From Rhodanobacter humi (lineage in GTDB: Bacteria; Pseudomonadota; Gammaproteobacteria; Xanthomonadales; Rhodanobacteraceae), in assembly GCF_041107455.1 (NCBI RefSeq), contig NZ_JBGBPY010000001.1, forward strand, positions 3,596,001 to 3,660,000: DNA of 64,000 nucleotides. Direction: 5' to 3'. The notes below the pieces were generated by a model. It saw only the letters and a program-made list of their open reading frames with translations. It was not told the origin of the DNA and ran no database searches. Every line of letters begins with the position of its first letter. Position 1 is the first letter of the stretch. A program made the translations under genes and the position numbers. Of this stretch, positions 50,617-59,449 are shown piece after piece.

Positions 50617-51348
50617 TCAATCCCCGCGGTCGCCCAGCTTCGGCAGCTCGGGGCTCGCGGTGAGGTCGCGCTTGGCGCGCTGGGCGGTGAGCGGTTCGCC
50701 GGTGACCTGGTACCACACGCTCTCGGCGATGTTGGTGGCGTGGTCGCCGATGCGCTCGATGTTCTTCGCCATGAACAGCAGGTGCGTGCACGGCGTGATG
50801 TTGCGCGGGTCTTCCATCATGTAGGTGAGCAGCTGGCGGAAGTAGCCGGTGTAGGCATCGTCCAGCTCCACGTCGTCCTCCCACACCTGGTAGGCGCGCT
50901 CGGCGTCGCGGTCGCGGTAGGCGCGCAGCACTCCGCGCACCTCGGCGGCGGCGAGTTCGGCGAGATGGGCGAGGCCGCTGGTGGGGTTGATCGGCGCGGC
51001 CATCGACAGCGGGATCGAGCGCTTCGCCACGTTCGCGGCGTAGTCGCCGATGCGCTCGATGTCGGCGGCGATGCGCAGCGCGGCGAACACGTTGCGCAGG
51101 TCGCCGGCCATCGGCGCGCGCAGCGCCAGCAGGCGCACCACGTCGTGGCTGATCTCCTGCTCCAGCTGGTCGATCGCGTCGTCGTTGCCCACCACGTGCT
51201 GGGCAGCACGCTCGTCGCGGCGTTCCACCACGTCGATCGCGGCCTCCAGCTGGCTCACCGCCAGTTCGCCCATGCGCACCAGCTCGCCGGTGAGGCGGGT
51301 CAGCTCGTCGTCGTAGCTCTTGATGATGTGTTCTTTGCCGGTGCTCAT
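50617..51348 (-). CDS. phoU: Phosphate signalling regulator PhoU
   Basis: A 243-aa helical protein made of two PhoU repeats, each with the E/DxxxD metal-cluster type motif (NVFAALRIAADIERIGDYAANVA and LLFMAKNIERIGDHATNIAE). It links the Pst transporter with the PhoR kinase and keeps the Pho regulon off when phosphate is ample. The start MSTGKEHIIKSYD was chosen since the frame above it is repeat sequence. Last gene of the pst cluster. Confidence 0.95.
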   Translation of the reverse strand: MSTGKEHIIKSYDDELTRLTGELVRMGELAVSQLEAAIDVVERRDERAAQHVVGNDDAIDQLEQEISHDVVRLLALRAPMAGDLRNVFAALRIAADIERIGDYAANVAKRSIPLSMAAPINPTSGLAHLAELAAAEVRGVLRAYRDRDAERAYQVWEDDVELDDAYTGYFRQLLTYMMEDPRNITPCTHLLFMAKNIERIGDHATNIAESVWYQVTGEPLTAQRAKRDLTASPELPKLGDRGD

Positions 51349-51368
51349 GGTGTGCCTCGTGTCTTGTT

Positions 51369-51518
51369 CCCTCTCCCGCTTGCGGGAGAGGGTGCCCGAA
51401 GGGCGGGAGAGGGAGCGGGCGGAGCGAAAAGCATGCCCTCTCCCCAACCCCTCTTCCTCGCTCATCAACGCAGGGCCATCCATGGCCCTTCTTCGCGTCC
51501 GCGAGCGGGAGAGGGGCT
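51369..51518. repeat. Composite CCCTCTCCC repeat between pstB and phoU
   Basis: It opens with CCCTCTCCCGCTTGCGGGAG and continues through GGCGGGAGAGGG, AAGCATGCCCTCTCCCCAAC and a GGGCCATCCATGGCCC palindrome, ending in GAGCGGGAGAGGGGC. The repeat fills nearly the whole 178-bp gap and could lower phoU expression relative to pstB. Confidence 0.75.
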
Positions 51519-51526
51519 TCATTCCA

Positions 51527-52339
51527 TCAGCCGAACCGGCCGGTGATGTAGTCCTCGGTCTGCTTCTTCGAGGGCTTGGTGAAGATCTTCTCGGTGACGT
51601 CGAACTCGATCAGCTCGCCCAGGTACATGAAGGCGGTACGGTCGGAGACGCGCGCGGCCTGCTGCATGTTGTGGGTGACCATCACGATGGTGTAGTCGTG
51701 CTTGAGCTCTTCCACCAACTGCTCGATGCGGCCGGTGGCGATGGGGTCCAGCGCCGAGGTGGGTTCGTCCAGCAGCAGCACCTCGGGCTTGAGCGCGATG
51801 CCGCGGGCGATGCACAGGCGCTGCTGCTGGCCGCCGGAGAGGCCGAGCGCGCTGTGCTTGAGCTTGTCCTTCACCTCGTCCCACAACGCGGCGCGACGCA
51901 GCGCCTGTTCCACGCGCTCGGCCATGTCGGCCTTGCCGAGCTTCTCATGGTGGCGGATGCCGTAGGCCACGTTCTCGAAGATCGTCATCGGGAACGGCAC
52001 CGGCTTCTGGAACACCATGCCGACCTTGCTGCGTAGGCGGTTGAGCGAATATTTCGGATCGAGGATGTTCTCGCCATCGAGCAGCACCTCGCCGCTGGCG
52101 ACCTGCTTCGGGTAGATCGCGTAGATGCGGTTGAAGATGCGCAGCAGGGTGGACTTGCCGCAGCCGGAGGGGCCGATGATCGCGGTGACCTGCTTCTCCG
52201 GGATGTCCATGGCTATGCCTTTCAGCGCATGGGAGCCGGCGTAGTGGAAGTGCAGGTCGCGTACCGTGATCTTGGTGCGTGCCGTGGCGCTTTCCGCGGC
52301 AGCCGTGAAATCCGCGGCATTGGCTGCGGGGTCAGTCAT
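51527..52339 (-). CDS. pstB: Phosphate ABC transporter ATPase
   Basis: A 270-aa ABC ATPase energising high-affinity phosphate import. It has Walker [10 protein letters not shown] at about residues 55-63, the Q-loop [19 protein letters not shown], signature [14 protein letters not shown], Walker [17 protein letters not shown] and the H-switch [13 protein letters not shown]. About 20 residues at the N-terminus are a non-conserved Ala-rich extension. Its start overlaps the pstA stop by 8 bp. Confidence 0.96.
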   Translation of the reverse strand: MTDPAANAADFTAAAESATARTKITVRDLHFHYAGSHALKGIAMDIPEKQVTAIIGPSGCGKSTLLRIFNRIYAIYPKQVASGEVLLDGENILDPKYSLNRLRSKVGMVFQKPVPFPMTIFENVAYGIRHHEKLGKADMAERVEQALRRAALWDEVKDKLKHSALGLSGGQQQRLCIARGIALKPEVLLLDEPTSALDPIATGRIEQLVEELKHDYTIVMVTHNMQQAARVSDRTAFMYLGELIEFDVTEKIFTKPSKKQTEDYITGRFG

Positions 52340-53201
52340 AACGCACCTTGTGGCGGGTGAACAGCATTCGGGTCAGCAGGCTGAGCGCGAGCACGAACAG
52401 CGTGATCAGCAATGCGCCGGCCCAGGCGATCGCGTGCAGGTCGGGACTGGGGTCGTTGGTGTACTGGTAGATCGCCACCGGCAGGCTTTCCATCTTGTCC
52501 AGCGGGTGCACGGTCATGAAATTGTTGCCGAAGGCGGTGAACAGCAGCGGCGCGGTCTCGCCGGCGAGGCGCGCCAGCGCCAGCAGCACGCCGGTGACGA
52601 TGCCGGAGGTGGCCGCGCGCATCAGTACCTGCACGGTCATCTTCCACTGCGGGATGCCGAGCGACAGCGTGGCTTCGCGCAGCGTGCCGGGCACCAGCTG
52701 CAGCATCTCGTCGGTGGTGCGCACGATCACCGGCAGGCCGATCAGCGCCAGCGCCACCGCACCGGCGAAGGCGGAGAACGAGACCTCGCCGTGGGTGAGG
52801 TTCGACATCGGCAGCACGATGATGACGTACACGAACAGGCCCAGCACGATCGATGGCGCCGACAGCAGGATGTCGTTGAGGAAGCGGATCGTGGCGCCGA
52901 GCCTGGTGCGGTTCGCGTATTCGGCGAGGAAGGTGCCGGCGAGCACGCCGATCGGCGCGCAGATCAGCAGCGCCATCAGGTCCATGATCAGGCTGCCCAC
53001 GATCGCGTTCGACAGGCCGCCCTGCTCGGCGTAGGCGGTGATCTTGGTGAACAGGCGCGGGCTGATCGCGCTGAAGCCGTTCTTCAGCGTCACCCACAGG
53101 ATCCAGGCCAGGAACACCAGGCCCAGCACGGTGGCGCAGGCGCTCAGGGCCAGCGCCATCACGTTGACGGCGCGCCGGCGCAGGTAGACGGAAGAAGCCA
53201 T
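52332..53201 (-). CDS. pstA: Phosphate ABC transporter permease PstA
   Basis: A 289-aa inner membrane permease with six expected helices (for instance [23 protein letters not shown] and [19 protein letters not shown]) and the cytoplasmic coupling loop [23 protein letters not shown]. The start [10 protein letters not shown] was picked because family homology begins there; upstream the frame is antisense pstC. It overlaps the pstC stop by a single base (TGATG). Confidence 0.95.
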   Translation of the reverse strand: MASSVYLRRRAVNVMALALSACATVLGLVFLAWILWVTLKNGFSAISPRLFTKITAYAEQGGLSNAIVGSLIMDLMALLICAPIGVLAGTFLAEYANRTRLGATIRFLNDILLSAPSIVLGLFVYVIIVLPMSNLTHGEVSFSAFAGAVALALIGLPVIVRTTDEMLQLVPGTLREATLSLGIPQWKMTVQVLMRAATSGIVTGVLLALARLAGETAPLLFTAFGNNFMTVHPLDKMESLPVAIYQYTNDPSPDLHAIAWAGALLITLFVLALSLLTRMLFTRHKVRYD

Positions 53202-54172
53202 CAGTTGCCCTCCCGCCGCGCCAGCTGGCGCAGCATCAGGCGGGCGATCAGCAGCACGATGAAGGTCACCACGAACAGCAGGAAGCCCAGCGCGATCAGC
53301 GCCGAGCGGTGCGTGCCCACCGCCTCGTTGAACTCGTTGGCGATGGAGGAGGAGATCGAGGTGCCCGGCATCAGCAGCGAGCTGGTGATGCTGTAGGCGT
53401 TGCCGAGCACGAAGGTCACCGCCATCGTCTCGCCCAGCGCGCGGCCGAGGCCCAGGAAGATGCCGCCGATCACCGCCGAGCGGGTGTAGGGCAGCACGAT
53501 GTCCCACACCACTTCCCAGGTGGTCGAGCCCAGCGCGTAGGAGGATTCCTTGAGCCGCACCGGCACGGTCTGGAACACCTCGCGCATCACCGAGCAGATG
53601 AAGGGCAGGATCATCACCGCCAGCACGATGCCCGCGGTGAGCAGGCCCAGCCCCAGCGGCGGCCCCTCGAACAGCTTGCCGATGAGCGGCAGCTTGCCCA
53701 GCGTGTCGGAAAGCGTCGGCTCGATGCTGGCCATGAACGGCACGAACACGAACAGGCCCCACATGCCGTAGATGATCGACGGGATGCTGGCCAGCAGTTC
53801 GATCGCCGTGGCGACCGGGCCGCGCAGCCAGGTCGGCGCGATCTCGGTAAGGAACAGCGCGATGCCGAAGCTGACCGGTACCGCGAGGACCAGGGCGATC
53901 AGCGACGTGACCAGGGTGCCGAAGATCGGCGCCAGCGCGCCGTAGTCGTCGGTGACCGGGTTCCAGGTGTCGCTGGTCAGGAAATGGAAGCCGTCCTTGA
54001 ACAGCACCTCGCGGCCGCCCCACAGCGTGGACAGCGCCGCGCCCAGCAGCGCCGCCAGCACCAGCAGCGCACAGAACTTCAGCAGCCCGCGGAACCACGC
54101 GTCATGGCGCGCGTCGATGCGGCTGCGCTGGTCGGCGTCGATGGCGAGGTGGGTGGCTGGAGTCGATGACAT
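53201..54172 (-). CDS. pstC: Phosphate ABC transporter permease PstC
   Basis: A 323-aa permease pairing with PstA. A cytoplasmic N-terminus is followed by a first helix (LLKFCALLVLAALLGAALS), a periplasmic loop with TSDTWNPVTDDYGALAPIFGTLV, and a transmembrane domain with the coupling loop KESSYALGSTTWEVVWDIVLP. It lies downstream of pstS, separated by a repeat-filled 149 bp. Confidence 0.95.
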   Translation of the reverse strand: MSSTPATHLAIDADQRSRIDARHDAWFRGLLKFCALLVLAALLGAALSTLWGGREVLFKDGFHFLTSDTWNPVTDDYGALAPIFGTLVTSLIALVLAVPVSFGIALFLTEIAPTWLRGPVATAIELLASIPSIIYGMWGLFVFVPFMASIEPTLSDTLGKLPLIGKLFEGPPLGLGLLTAGIVLAVMILPFICSVMREVFQTVPVRLKESSYALGSTTWEVVWDIVLPYTRSAVIGGIFLGLGRALGETMAVTFVLGNAYSITSSLLMPGTSISSSIANEFNEAVGTHRSALIALGFLLFVVTFIVLLIARLMLRQLARREGN

Positions 54173-54194
54173 GCGGTTACCACGTAGGGGGCTT

Positions 54195-54309
54195 TTCCTT
54201 CTCCCGCCGGGAGAAGGTGGCCCAAAGGGCCGGATGAGGGTTCGGGCGTGACGAAACGCTTCGCCACGCCCGAACCCTCACCCCAACCCCTCTCCCAAGG
54301 GGAGAGGGG
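54195..54309. repeat. Paired palindromes between pstS and pstC
   Basis: CTTCTCCCGCCGGGAGAAGG, then a long inverted repeat around GGATGAGGGTTCGGGCGTG and its complement CACGCCCGAACCCTCA, then CCCCTCTCCCAAGGGGAGAG. This is where pst operons often process the mRNA so that the abundant binding protein is made in excess; the hairpins could stabilise the pstS 3' end. Confidence 0.8.
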
Positions 54310-54321
54310 TTATCTTGCGGC

Positions 54322-55356
54322 TTACTGCTTGAACTCGGTCTTCCAGTAGTTCTCGATCTGGCTCACCAGCGAGGCGGGCAGCGGCACGTAGTCCAGCGAG
54401 CGGGCCTGTTCCTGGCCGTTCTCGTAGGCCCACTTGAAGAAGTCGAAGCTGACCTTGCTGTTCGTGGCGTTCTTCGGCTGCTTGTACATGATCACCCAAG
54501 AGGTGGCGGTGATCGGCCAGGCGTCGGCGCCGGGCGCGTTGGTCATCAGCAGGTTGAAGTTCTTCGCGTGCGCCCAGTCGGCGGTGGCGGCGGCGGCCTG
54601 GAAGCTGGCGGTCTTCGGCTCCACCACCTTGCCAGCGGCGTTCTTCATCAGCGCGTAGCCGATGTGGTTCTTCAGCGCGTAGGCGTACTCGACGTAGCCG
54701 ATCGAGTTCGGGATCTGGCGGATGTAGGCCGAGACGCCCTCGTTGCCCTTGCCGCCGATGCCGGTCGGCCAGCTCACTGCCGTGCCTTCGCCCACCTTGG
54801 TCTTCCAGTCGGCGCTGACCTTGGACAGGTAGTTGGTGAAGTTGAAGCTGGTGCCCGAACCGTCGGAGCGATGCACCACGGTGATCTTGGAGTCGGGCAG
54901 CTTCACGCCCGGGTTCAGCGCGGCGATCGCCGGGTCGTTCCACTTGGCGATGCTGCCGAGGAAGATGCCGGCCAGGGTGGAGCCGTCCAGCACCAGCTTG
55001 CCCGGCGCCACGCCCGCCACGTTGAACGCCGGCACGATGCCGCCGATCACGTCGGGAAACTGGCCCAGGCCGAACTTGGTCAGCGTGGCCTCGTCCAGCG
55101 GCATGTCGCTGGCGCCGAAGTCCACCGTGCCGGCCTTGATCTGGGCGATGCCGCCGCCAGAGCCGATCGACTGGTAGTTGACGCGATTGCCGGTCTTCTC
55201 TGCATAGCTGGCCGACCACTTCGAGATCACGGGATAGACGAAGCTCGAACCTGCGCCGGTGATGTCGGTGGCCTGCACGGATACGGCGCCCAGCGAGGCG
55301 GCGATGAACACGGCGAGCGCGCCGAGACGGAACATGGAACGGGATGAGGTCAACAC
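54322..55356 (-). CDS. pstS: Phosphate-binding protein PstS
   Basis: A protein of about 344 aa that binds inorganic phosphate in the periplasm for the Pst transporter. A signal peptide (FRLGALAVFIAASLGAVSVQA) precedes the mature TDITGAGSSFVYPVISKW. Phosphate-binding segments GAGSSF, IGSGGGIAQI, FGASDMPL and HRSDGSGTSFNFTNYL are intact. The start is not certain: GTG 55356, TTG 55353 and ATG 55335 are possible; AGGAG upstream favours the first two. A Pho-box-like array lies about 60 bp upstream. Confidence 0.94.
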   Translation of the reverse strand: MLTSSRSMFRLGALAVFIAASLGAVSVQATDITGAGSSFVYPVISKWSASYAEKTGNRVNYQSIGSGGGIAQIKAGTVDFGASDMPLDEATLTKFGLGQFPDVIGGIVPAFNVAGVAPGKLVLDGSTLAGIFLGSIAKWNDPAIAALNPGVKLPDSKITVVHRSDGSGTSFNFTNYLSKVSADWKTKVGEGTAVSWPTGIGGKGNEGVSAYIRQIPNSIGYVEYAYALKNHIGYALMKNAAGKVVEPKTASFQAAAATADWAHAKNFNLLMTNAPGADAWPITATSWVIMYKQPKNATNSKVSFDFFKWAYENGQEQARSLDYVPLPASLVSQIENYWKTEFKQ

Positions 55357-55414
55357 GTTGGCTCCTTGGGGTGCACGGGGCGGTGCCCGGTGCCCGCCAT
55401 TGCAGCGGTGGCGT

Positions 55415-55454
55415 GTTGCAATGAAATGAGATGAATGTTGCAGGCAGATGACAA
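55415..55454 (-). promoter_or_regulatory. Candidate Pho box of the pst operon
   Basis: On the minus strand four 7-bp units recur every 11 bp: TTGTCAT, CTGCAAC, ATCTCAT, TTGCAAC. The spacing is that of PhoB direct repeats, and the first unit is one base from the consensus CTGTCAT. The others are weaker. Confidence 0.45.
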
Positions 55455-55471
55455 TGCCGCCTGGACGGGGC

Positions 55472-56137
55472 TCAGACCGCGTCCTGGCCGGCCCCGATCC
55501 GCTCGCGCTCGAACATCTCCAGCTGGCGCCAGCGGTTGACGATGTCGCAGAACAGCAGGGTGGTGGATTCGGCGTCGTAGATCGCCGAGTGCGCCTCGCG
55601 GGTGTCGAACGTGCGGCCGGAGGCCTGCACCGCCTTGCCCAGCACGGTCTGGCCGTAGGCGAGGCCGCCCAGGGTGGCGGTGTCGAAGCAGCTGAAGGGG
55701 TGGAACGGGTTGCGCTTGTTGCCGGTGCGGCGCACCGCGGCATTGATGAAGCCCAGGTCGAACGCGGCGTTGTGGCCCACCAGGATCGCGCGCTGGCAGC
55801 CGTGGTCGCGCACGGCCGTGCGCACCGCCTGGAACACGTGCTCCAGCGCGAGGCGCTCATCCAAGGCGCCGCGCAGCGGGTTGTCCGGGTCGATGCCGGT
55901 GATTTCCAGCGCGCGCGGGTCGAGGTTCGCGCCGGGGAAGGGCTCCACGTGGGCGTGCACGGTGGCCTGCGGGTGCAGGAAGCCGTGCGCGTCCATGCCC
56001 ACGGTGATCGCGGCGATCTCCAGCAGGGCGTCGCGTTCGGCGTCGAAACCACCGGTTTCCACGTCCACGATCACCGGCAGGAAGCCGCGGAAGCGCGTGG
56101 CCATGCGGCCCGCCATGCTGTTGTTCGAAACGTCCAT
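55472..56137 (-). CDS. rnt: Ribonuclease T
   Basis: A 221-aa DEDDh exonuclease that trims tRNA 3' ends (CCA turnover) and matures small stable RNAs. Motif I is [21 protein letters not shown], motif [17 protein letters not shown], and motif [19 protein letters not shown] with His and Asp. The second basic patch FRGFLP at residues 17-22 is typical of RNase T rather than DNA polymerase III epsilon. Single gene between pstS and the porin; no link with phosphate is evident. Confidence 0.93.
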   Translation of the reverse strand: MDVSNNSMAGRMATRFRGFLPVIVDVETGGFDAERDALLEIAAITVGMDAHGFLHPQATVHAHVEPFPGANLDPRALEITGIDPDNPLRGALDERLALEHVFQAVRTAVRDHGCQRAILVGHNAAFDLGFINAAVRRTGNKRNPFHPFSCFDTATLGGLAYGQTVLGKAVQASGRTFDTREAHSAIYDAESTTLLFCDIVNRWRQLEMFERERIGAGQDAV

Positions 56138-56203
56138 CGACCAAGCATATCAGCCGCCGCCCGGCTTCCGGCGGGCGGCATGATCCTGCGGCATGTCTTC
56201 ATT

Positions 56204-56221
56204 CTGTCATGTGATGTGCAT
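56204..56221 (+). promoter_or_regulatory. Candidate Pho box of the porin gene
   Basis: A perfect CTGTCAT at 56204-56210, then GTGA and TGTGCAT at 56215-56221, so two units with the right 11-bp period. It lies about 110 bp before the porin ATG. Confidence 0.5.
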
Positions 56222-56330
56222 GCAAGCGCAAAGATCGGACAGCATGCTGCGACCCGTTCGAGCCTTGCCGGCCGGCGTCAGCCAGGGGACGGTCGAGGCG
56301 GATCCCGCCATCACTACAGTGGAGAAATGC

Positions 56331-57632
56331 ATGCACTCGAAGACGCTCGCGCTCGCGATCGCCGCCGGTCTGGGCCTGACCAGTTTCGCGGCCAGCGCCG
56401 CCCCGGCGCAGAAGACGACGCACCACAAGGCCGTCGCCAAGGCTACCGTCAGCGCCGACGAGGTGGCCCAGCTCAAGACTCAGCTCGCCGTTCTGCAGGA
56501 GAAGGTGGACGCACTGCAGGCGCAGTCCACCGCGCAGAACGAGGCGCAGAGCCAGACCGCCCAGGCCGTGCAGCAGGTGCAGGCGAAGCAGGAAACCATC
56601 GCCGCCGCGCCCAGCGACGCGCTGAGCAAGCGCGTGGATGCGCTGGACAAGCTGGTCAACGACACCAAGGTGTCCGGCAAGATGTTCTTCGACTTCAGCA
56701 ACATCGACCAGAAGAACAGCGATACCGGCAAGACCGCCGCCAACGGCGTCGGGCTGGACGTGAAGCGCTTCTACCTGGGCATCGACCACAAGTTCAACGA
56801 CGTGTGGTCGGCCAACCTCACCACCGACTTCAACTACGTCAGCAGCGACGGCGAGACCAACCTGTTCGTGAAGAAGGCCTACGTGCAGGGCAAGTTCGAC
56901 AAGGCGGCGATCTTCCGCGTCGGCTCGGCCGACATGCCGTGGATCCCGTTCGTCGAGAACCTCTATGGTTTCCGCTACGTCGAGAACACCCTCACGGATC
57001 GCCTGAAGTACGGCAACTCGGCCGACTGGGGCCTGCATGCGCTCGGCGACGTGGGCGCCAACAACATGTTCAACTACGCGGTGTCGGTGGTGAACGGCGC
57101 CGGCTACAAGAACCCCAACCGCAGCAAGGGCGTGGACGTGGAAGCGCGCGTGGGCTTCGTGCCGTTCGATGGCCTCACCGTGGCGCTGGGTGGCTATTCC
57201 GGCCACCGCGGCCAGGAGACCCAGACCGCCGGTGCCGACCACACTGCGCAGCGCGGCGACTTCCTGATCGCCTACGTCAACAAGCAGTTCCGCGTGGGCG
57301 GCGAGTACTTCACCGCGAAGAACTGGAACAACGTGCTGACCCCGCAGGCCGACAAGGCCGATGGCTGGTCGGTGTGGGGCAGTGTGGCGCTGACCGACGA
57401 CCTCGCCCTGTTCGCCCGCTACGACGAAGCCAAGCTCAGCAAGGACCTGGACCACAACGCCAAGGACACCTACTACAACGTCGGCCTGCAGTACCAGGTG
57501 ACCAAGGGCTTCAAGCTGGCCGGCGTGTGGAAGCACGAGAAGGGCGACAAGTCGGTGCTCACGCCGCTGCCGCCGCACGTGCAGAACGTGAAGACCAACG
57601 AGATCGGCGTGTTCGGCGAAGTGGCCTTCTGA
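56331..57632 (+). CDS. OprP/OprO-type porin
   Basis: A 433-aa outer membrane porin. A signal peptide (MHSKTLALAIAAGLGLTSFA, cleavage near SAAP) is followed by a basic patch (KTTHHKAVAKA). A coiled coil of about 75 residues (VAQLKTQLAVLQEKVDALQAQ-type heptads) leads to a beta-barrel domain of the phosphate-selective porin group (GVGLDVKRFYLGIDHKFND, MPWIPFVENLYGFRYVENT, and a C-terminal Phe in FGEVAF). The coiled coil should trimerise or bridge the periplasm. It may import phosphate, given the neighbouring pst genes and the CTGTCAT element upstream. The start ATG follows GTGGAGAAATGC. Confidence 0.87.
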   Translation: MHSKTLALAIAAGLGLTSFAASAAPAQKTTHHKAVAKATVSADEVAQLKTQLAVLQEKVDALQAQSTAQNEAQSQTAQAVQQVQAKQETIAAAPSDALSKRVDALDKLVNDTKVSGKMFFDFSNIDQKNSDTGKTAANGVGLDVKRFYLGIDHKFNDVWSANLTTDFNYVSSDGETNLFVKKAYVQGKFDKAAIFRVGSADMPWIPFVENLYGFRYVENTLTDRLKYGNSADWGLHALGDVGANNMFNYAVSVVNGAGYKNPNRSKGVDVEARVGFVPFDGLTVALGGYSGHRGQETQTAGADHTAQRGDFLIAYVNKQFRVGGEYFTAKNWNNVLTPQADKADGWSVWGSVALTDDLALFARYDEAKLSKDLDHNAKDTYYNVGLQYQVTKGFKLAGVWKHEKGDKSVLTPLPPHVQNVKTNEIGVFGEVAF

Positions 57633-57639
57633 AGCGAAC

Positions 57640-57708
57640 GGCAGGCAGGTCGGGATTCATCCCGCCTGCCGCTTGCCGGGGCGTAGGTCGGGATGAATCC
57701 CGACCTAC
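57640..57708. repeat. GTAGGTCGGGAT palindromes after the porin gene
   Basis: A diverged copy (GGCAGGCAGGTCGGGATTC...) and a perfect 26-bp palindrome at 57683-57708 built on GTAGGTCGGGATG. A known intergenic repeat type in this group; likely mRNA 3' stabilising. Confidence 0.75.
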
Positions 57709-57840
57709 GTAACCAGAGGTTCCATGAGGCGGGTGTTTGCGTACTTGCGGCCAGTGCCTTGGCATGCCGCGGTCGCTTCGACGCTCTTGCCGGCGCCCTG
57801 AAGCATCGTTTATCGCAATGGAGTTCGACCCAGGGACGGA
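57709..57840. other. Gene-free stretch between porin and nth
   Basis: Part of a 372-bp gap filled by three repeat or hairpin elements. Between them I see no coding or RNA signal. Confidence 0.4.
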
Positions 57841-57879
57841 AAACGGCGGGCACGATGCCCGCCGTTTGCTTTGGTTTTT
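57841..57879 (+). terminator. Terminator hairpin downstream of the porin
   Basis: AAACGGCGGGC, ACGAT, GCCCGCCGTTT, then GCTTTGGTTTTT. The stem is 11 bp and perfect but lies ~210 bp after the porin stop, so the transcript would carry a long 3' end. Confidence 0.7.
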
Positions 57880-57888
57880 CTCCCTCTC

Positions 57889-57960
57889 CCAATTGGGACG
57901 CGGGGAAGGGCCACGGATGGCCCTGCTTTGAGGAGCGAGGAAGAGGGTTGGGGTGAGGGG
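57889..57960. repeat. Degenerate CCCTCTCCC repeat near nth
   Basis: Contains CCCTCTCCCAATTGGGA, a GGGCCACGGATGGCCC palindrome and GAGGGTTGGGGTGAGGG. It matches in parts the repeats at 51369-51518 and 41417-41518. Confidence 0.6.
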
Positions 57961-58004
57961 CGCACTGGCGACAAGCTTTCCGCGGACGCGGAACAGGTCG
58001 CTGC

Positions 58005-58640
58005 TCACTCCAGTGTCTTGTCCTTGTAACGGCACAAGTCGCGGATCACGCACTGCGGGCAGTCGGGCTTGCGCGCCTTGCACACGTAGCGGCCATGCAG
58101 GATCAGCCAGTGGTGGGCGTCGCGTTTGAACTCGGGCGGCACCACCTTCTCCAGCTTGTCCTCCACCGCGCGCACGTCCTTGCCGGGGGCGAGGCCGGTG
58201 CGGTTGGCGACGCGGAAGATGTGCGTGTCCACCGCGATGGTGGGCTCTCCAAATGCAGTATTGAGCACCACGTTCGCGGTCTTGCGGCCCACGCCGGGCA
58301 GCGCCTCCAGCGCCTCGCGCGTGCGCGGCACTTCACCGCCATGCTGTTCCAGCAGGATGCCGCACAGCGCGATCACGTTCTTCGCCTTGGCGTTGAACAG
58401 GCCGATCGTGGAGATGTATTTCTTCAGCCCTTCCTCGCCCAGCGCGAGGATCGCCTGCGGCGTGTTCGCCACCGGATAGAGCTTGCGCGTGGCCTTGTTC
58501 ACGCCCACGTCGGTGGCTTGCGCGGAAAGCACCACGGCCGCCAGCAGTTCGAACGGCGTGGTGTAGGCGAGTTCGGTGGTGGGCTGCGGATTCAGCTCGC
58601 GCAGGCGGGCGAACAGCTCGACGACGTCGGCGCGTTTCAT
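58005..58640 (-). CDS. nth: Endonuclease III
   Basis: A 211-aa base-excision glycosylase/AP lyase for oxidised pyrimidines. It shows LLAAVVLSAQATDVGVNKAT, the helix-hairpin-helix LPGVGRKTANVVL with the catalytic Lys at about residue 120, the catalytic Asp in VDTHIFRVANR, and the [4Fe-4S] cysteines in the pattern C-x6-C-x2-C-x5-C near the C-terminus (CKARKPDCPQCVIRDLC). Standard length. Confidence 0.97.
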   Translation of the reverse strand: MKRADVVELFARLRELNPQPTTELAYTTPFELLAAVVLSAQATDVGVNKATRKLYPVANTPQAILALGEEGLKKYISTIGLFNAKAKNVIALCGILLEQHGGEVPRTREALEALPGVGRKTANVVLNTAFGEPTIAVDTHIFRVANRTGLAPGKDVRAVEDKLEKVVPPEFKRDAHHWLILHGRYVCKARKPDCPQCVIRDLCRYKDKTLE

Positions 58641-58651
58641 GGTGCGGCGCT

Positions 58652-58731
58652 CGTCATGCCAGCGAAAGCTGGCACCCAGCGCCTTGGGCGTTCGCGAAAG
58701 TCACTGGACCCCGGCTTGCGCCGGGGTGACG
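58652..58731. repeat. GTCATGCCAGCGAAAGCTGG repeat
   Basis: GTCATGCCAGCGAAAGCTGGCA, then a spacer, then CACTGGACCCCGGCTTGCGCCGGGGTGACGG. The two GTCAT/GTGAC-ended hairpins are the common 'CGTCATCCCAGCGAAAGCTGGG' type intergenic repeat. It lies between nth and the RnfB-like gene. Confidence 0.7.
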
Positions 58732-58749
58732 GCAGGGAGTGCGAAAGGT

Positions 58750-59370
58750 TCATTCAGCCTTGTCCTGTTTCGCGCGGGCCCGTGCCAGCGCGGCCAGCAC
58801 CGGGTTGCTCGAGGCGGCGGTGTCCACCGCCACCTTGCGCGCGGCCAGCTCCGCCTCGCGTTCGGCGGCCTCGCGCGCCAGTCGTGCCTCGCGTTTCCGG
58901 AAATGTTCGCGCGCCGCATCGGCATGCGCCTGGTCGATCTGCTCCACCGGCATGGGTTCCAGCACGATGCAATCCACCGGGCAGGCCGGCACGCACAGTT
59001 CGCAGCCGGTGCAGTCGTCGGCCAGCACGGTGTGCATCAGCTTGGCCGCGCCCACGATCGCGTCCACCGGGCAGGCCTGGATGCACTTGGTGCAGCCGAT
59101 GCACTCGTCCTCGATCACCCGCGCCAGAGTGCGCGGCTTCTCCACGCCGTTGGCGGGGTTCAGCGGCAGCACCGGGCGACCCAGCAGCGTCGCCAGCTTC
59201 GCAATGCCCGCTGCGCCGCCGGGCGGGCACTGGTTGATTTCCGCCTCGCCGCGCGCGATCGCTTCCGCATAGGGTCGGCAGCCGTGGTAGCCGCATTGCT
59301 CGCATTGCGTCTGCGGCAGGAGCGCGTCGATACGGTCGGCGAGGCTATGCATGGCTTCGGCTGCGGTCAT
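58750..59370 (-). CDS. Soluble RnfB-like ferredoxin
   Basis: A 206-aa iron-sulfur protein. An N-terminal 4Fe4S domain with [16 protein letters not shown] and CPPGG is followed by two ferredoxin clusters ([18 protein letters not shown] and [16 protein letters not shown]) and a charged, helical C-terminal tail ([26 protein letters not shown]). RnfB proper begins with a membrane helix; this one has none. rnfA, C, D, G and E are not visible here. In E. coli nth follows the rsx/rnf genes, so this looks like a kept remnant of that neighbourhood that may serve as a general electron carrier. ATG 59352 (MHSLADRID) is an alternative start. Confidence 0.85.
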   Translation of the reverse strand: MTAAEAMHSLADRIDALLPQTQCEQCGYHGCRPYAEAIARGEAEINQCPPGGAAGIAKLATLLGRPVLPLNPANGVEKPRTLARVIEDECIGCTKCIQACPVDAIVGAAKLMHTVLADDCTGCELCVPACPVDCIVLEPMPVEQIDQAHADAAREHFRKREARLAREAAEREAELAARKVAVDTAASSNPVLAALARARAKQDKAE

Positions 59371-59376
59371 CGGGCG

Positions 59377-59439
59377 GTAGGAGCGGCTTCAGCCGCGATC
59401 ACGATTGCCAGGAAGCATCGCGGCTGAAGCCGCTCCTGC
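59377..59439. repeat. GTAGGAGCGGCTTCAGCCGC inverted repeat
   Basis: Two 23-bp arms (22 of 23 pairing) around a 17-base loop, of the 'GTAGGAGCGGCTTCAGCCGCGA' type. It lies between metG and the RnfB-like gene, which read the same way. Confidence 0.8.
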
Positions 59440-59449
59440 GAGGTGCGTT

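Noticed and set aside
55357-56052. Extended pstS reading frame through the RNase T gene
   Set aside because: This stretch is an alternative frame of rnt; the pstS signal peptide starts at 55335-55356.
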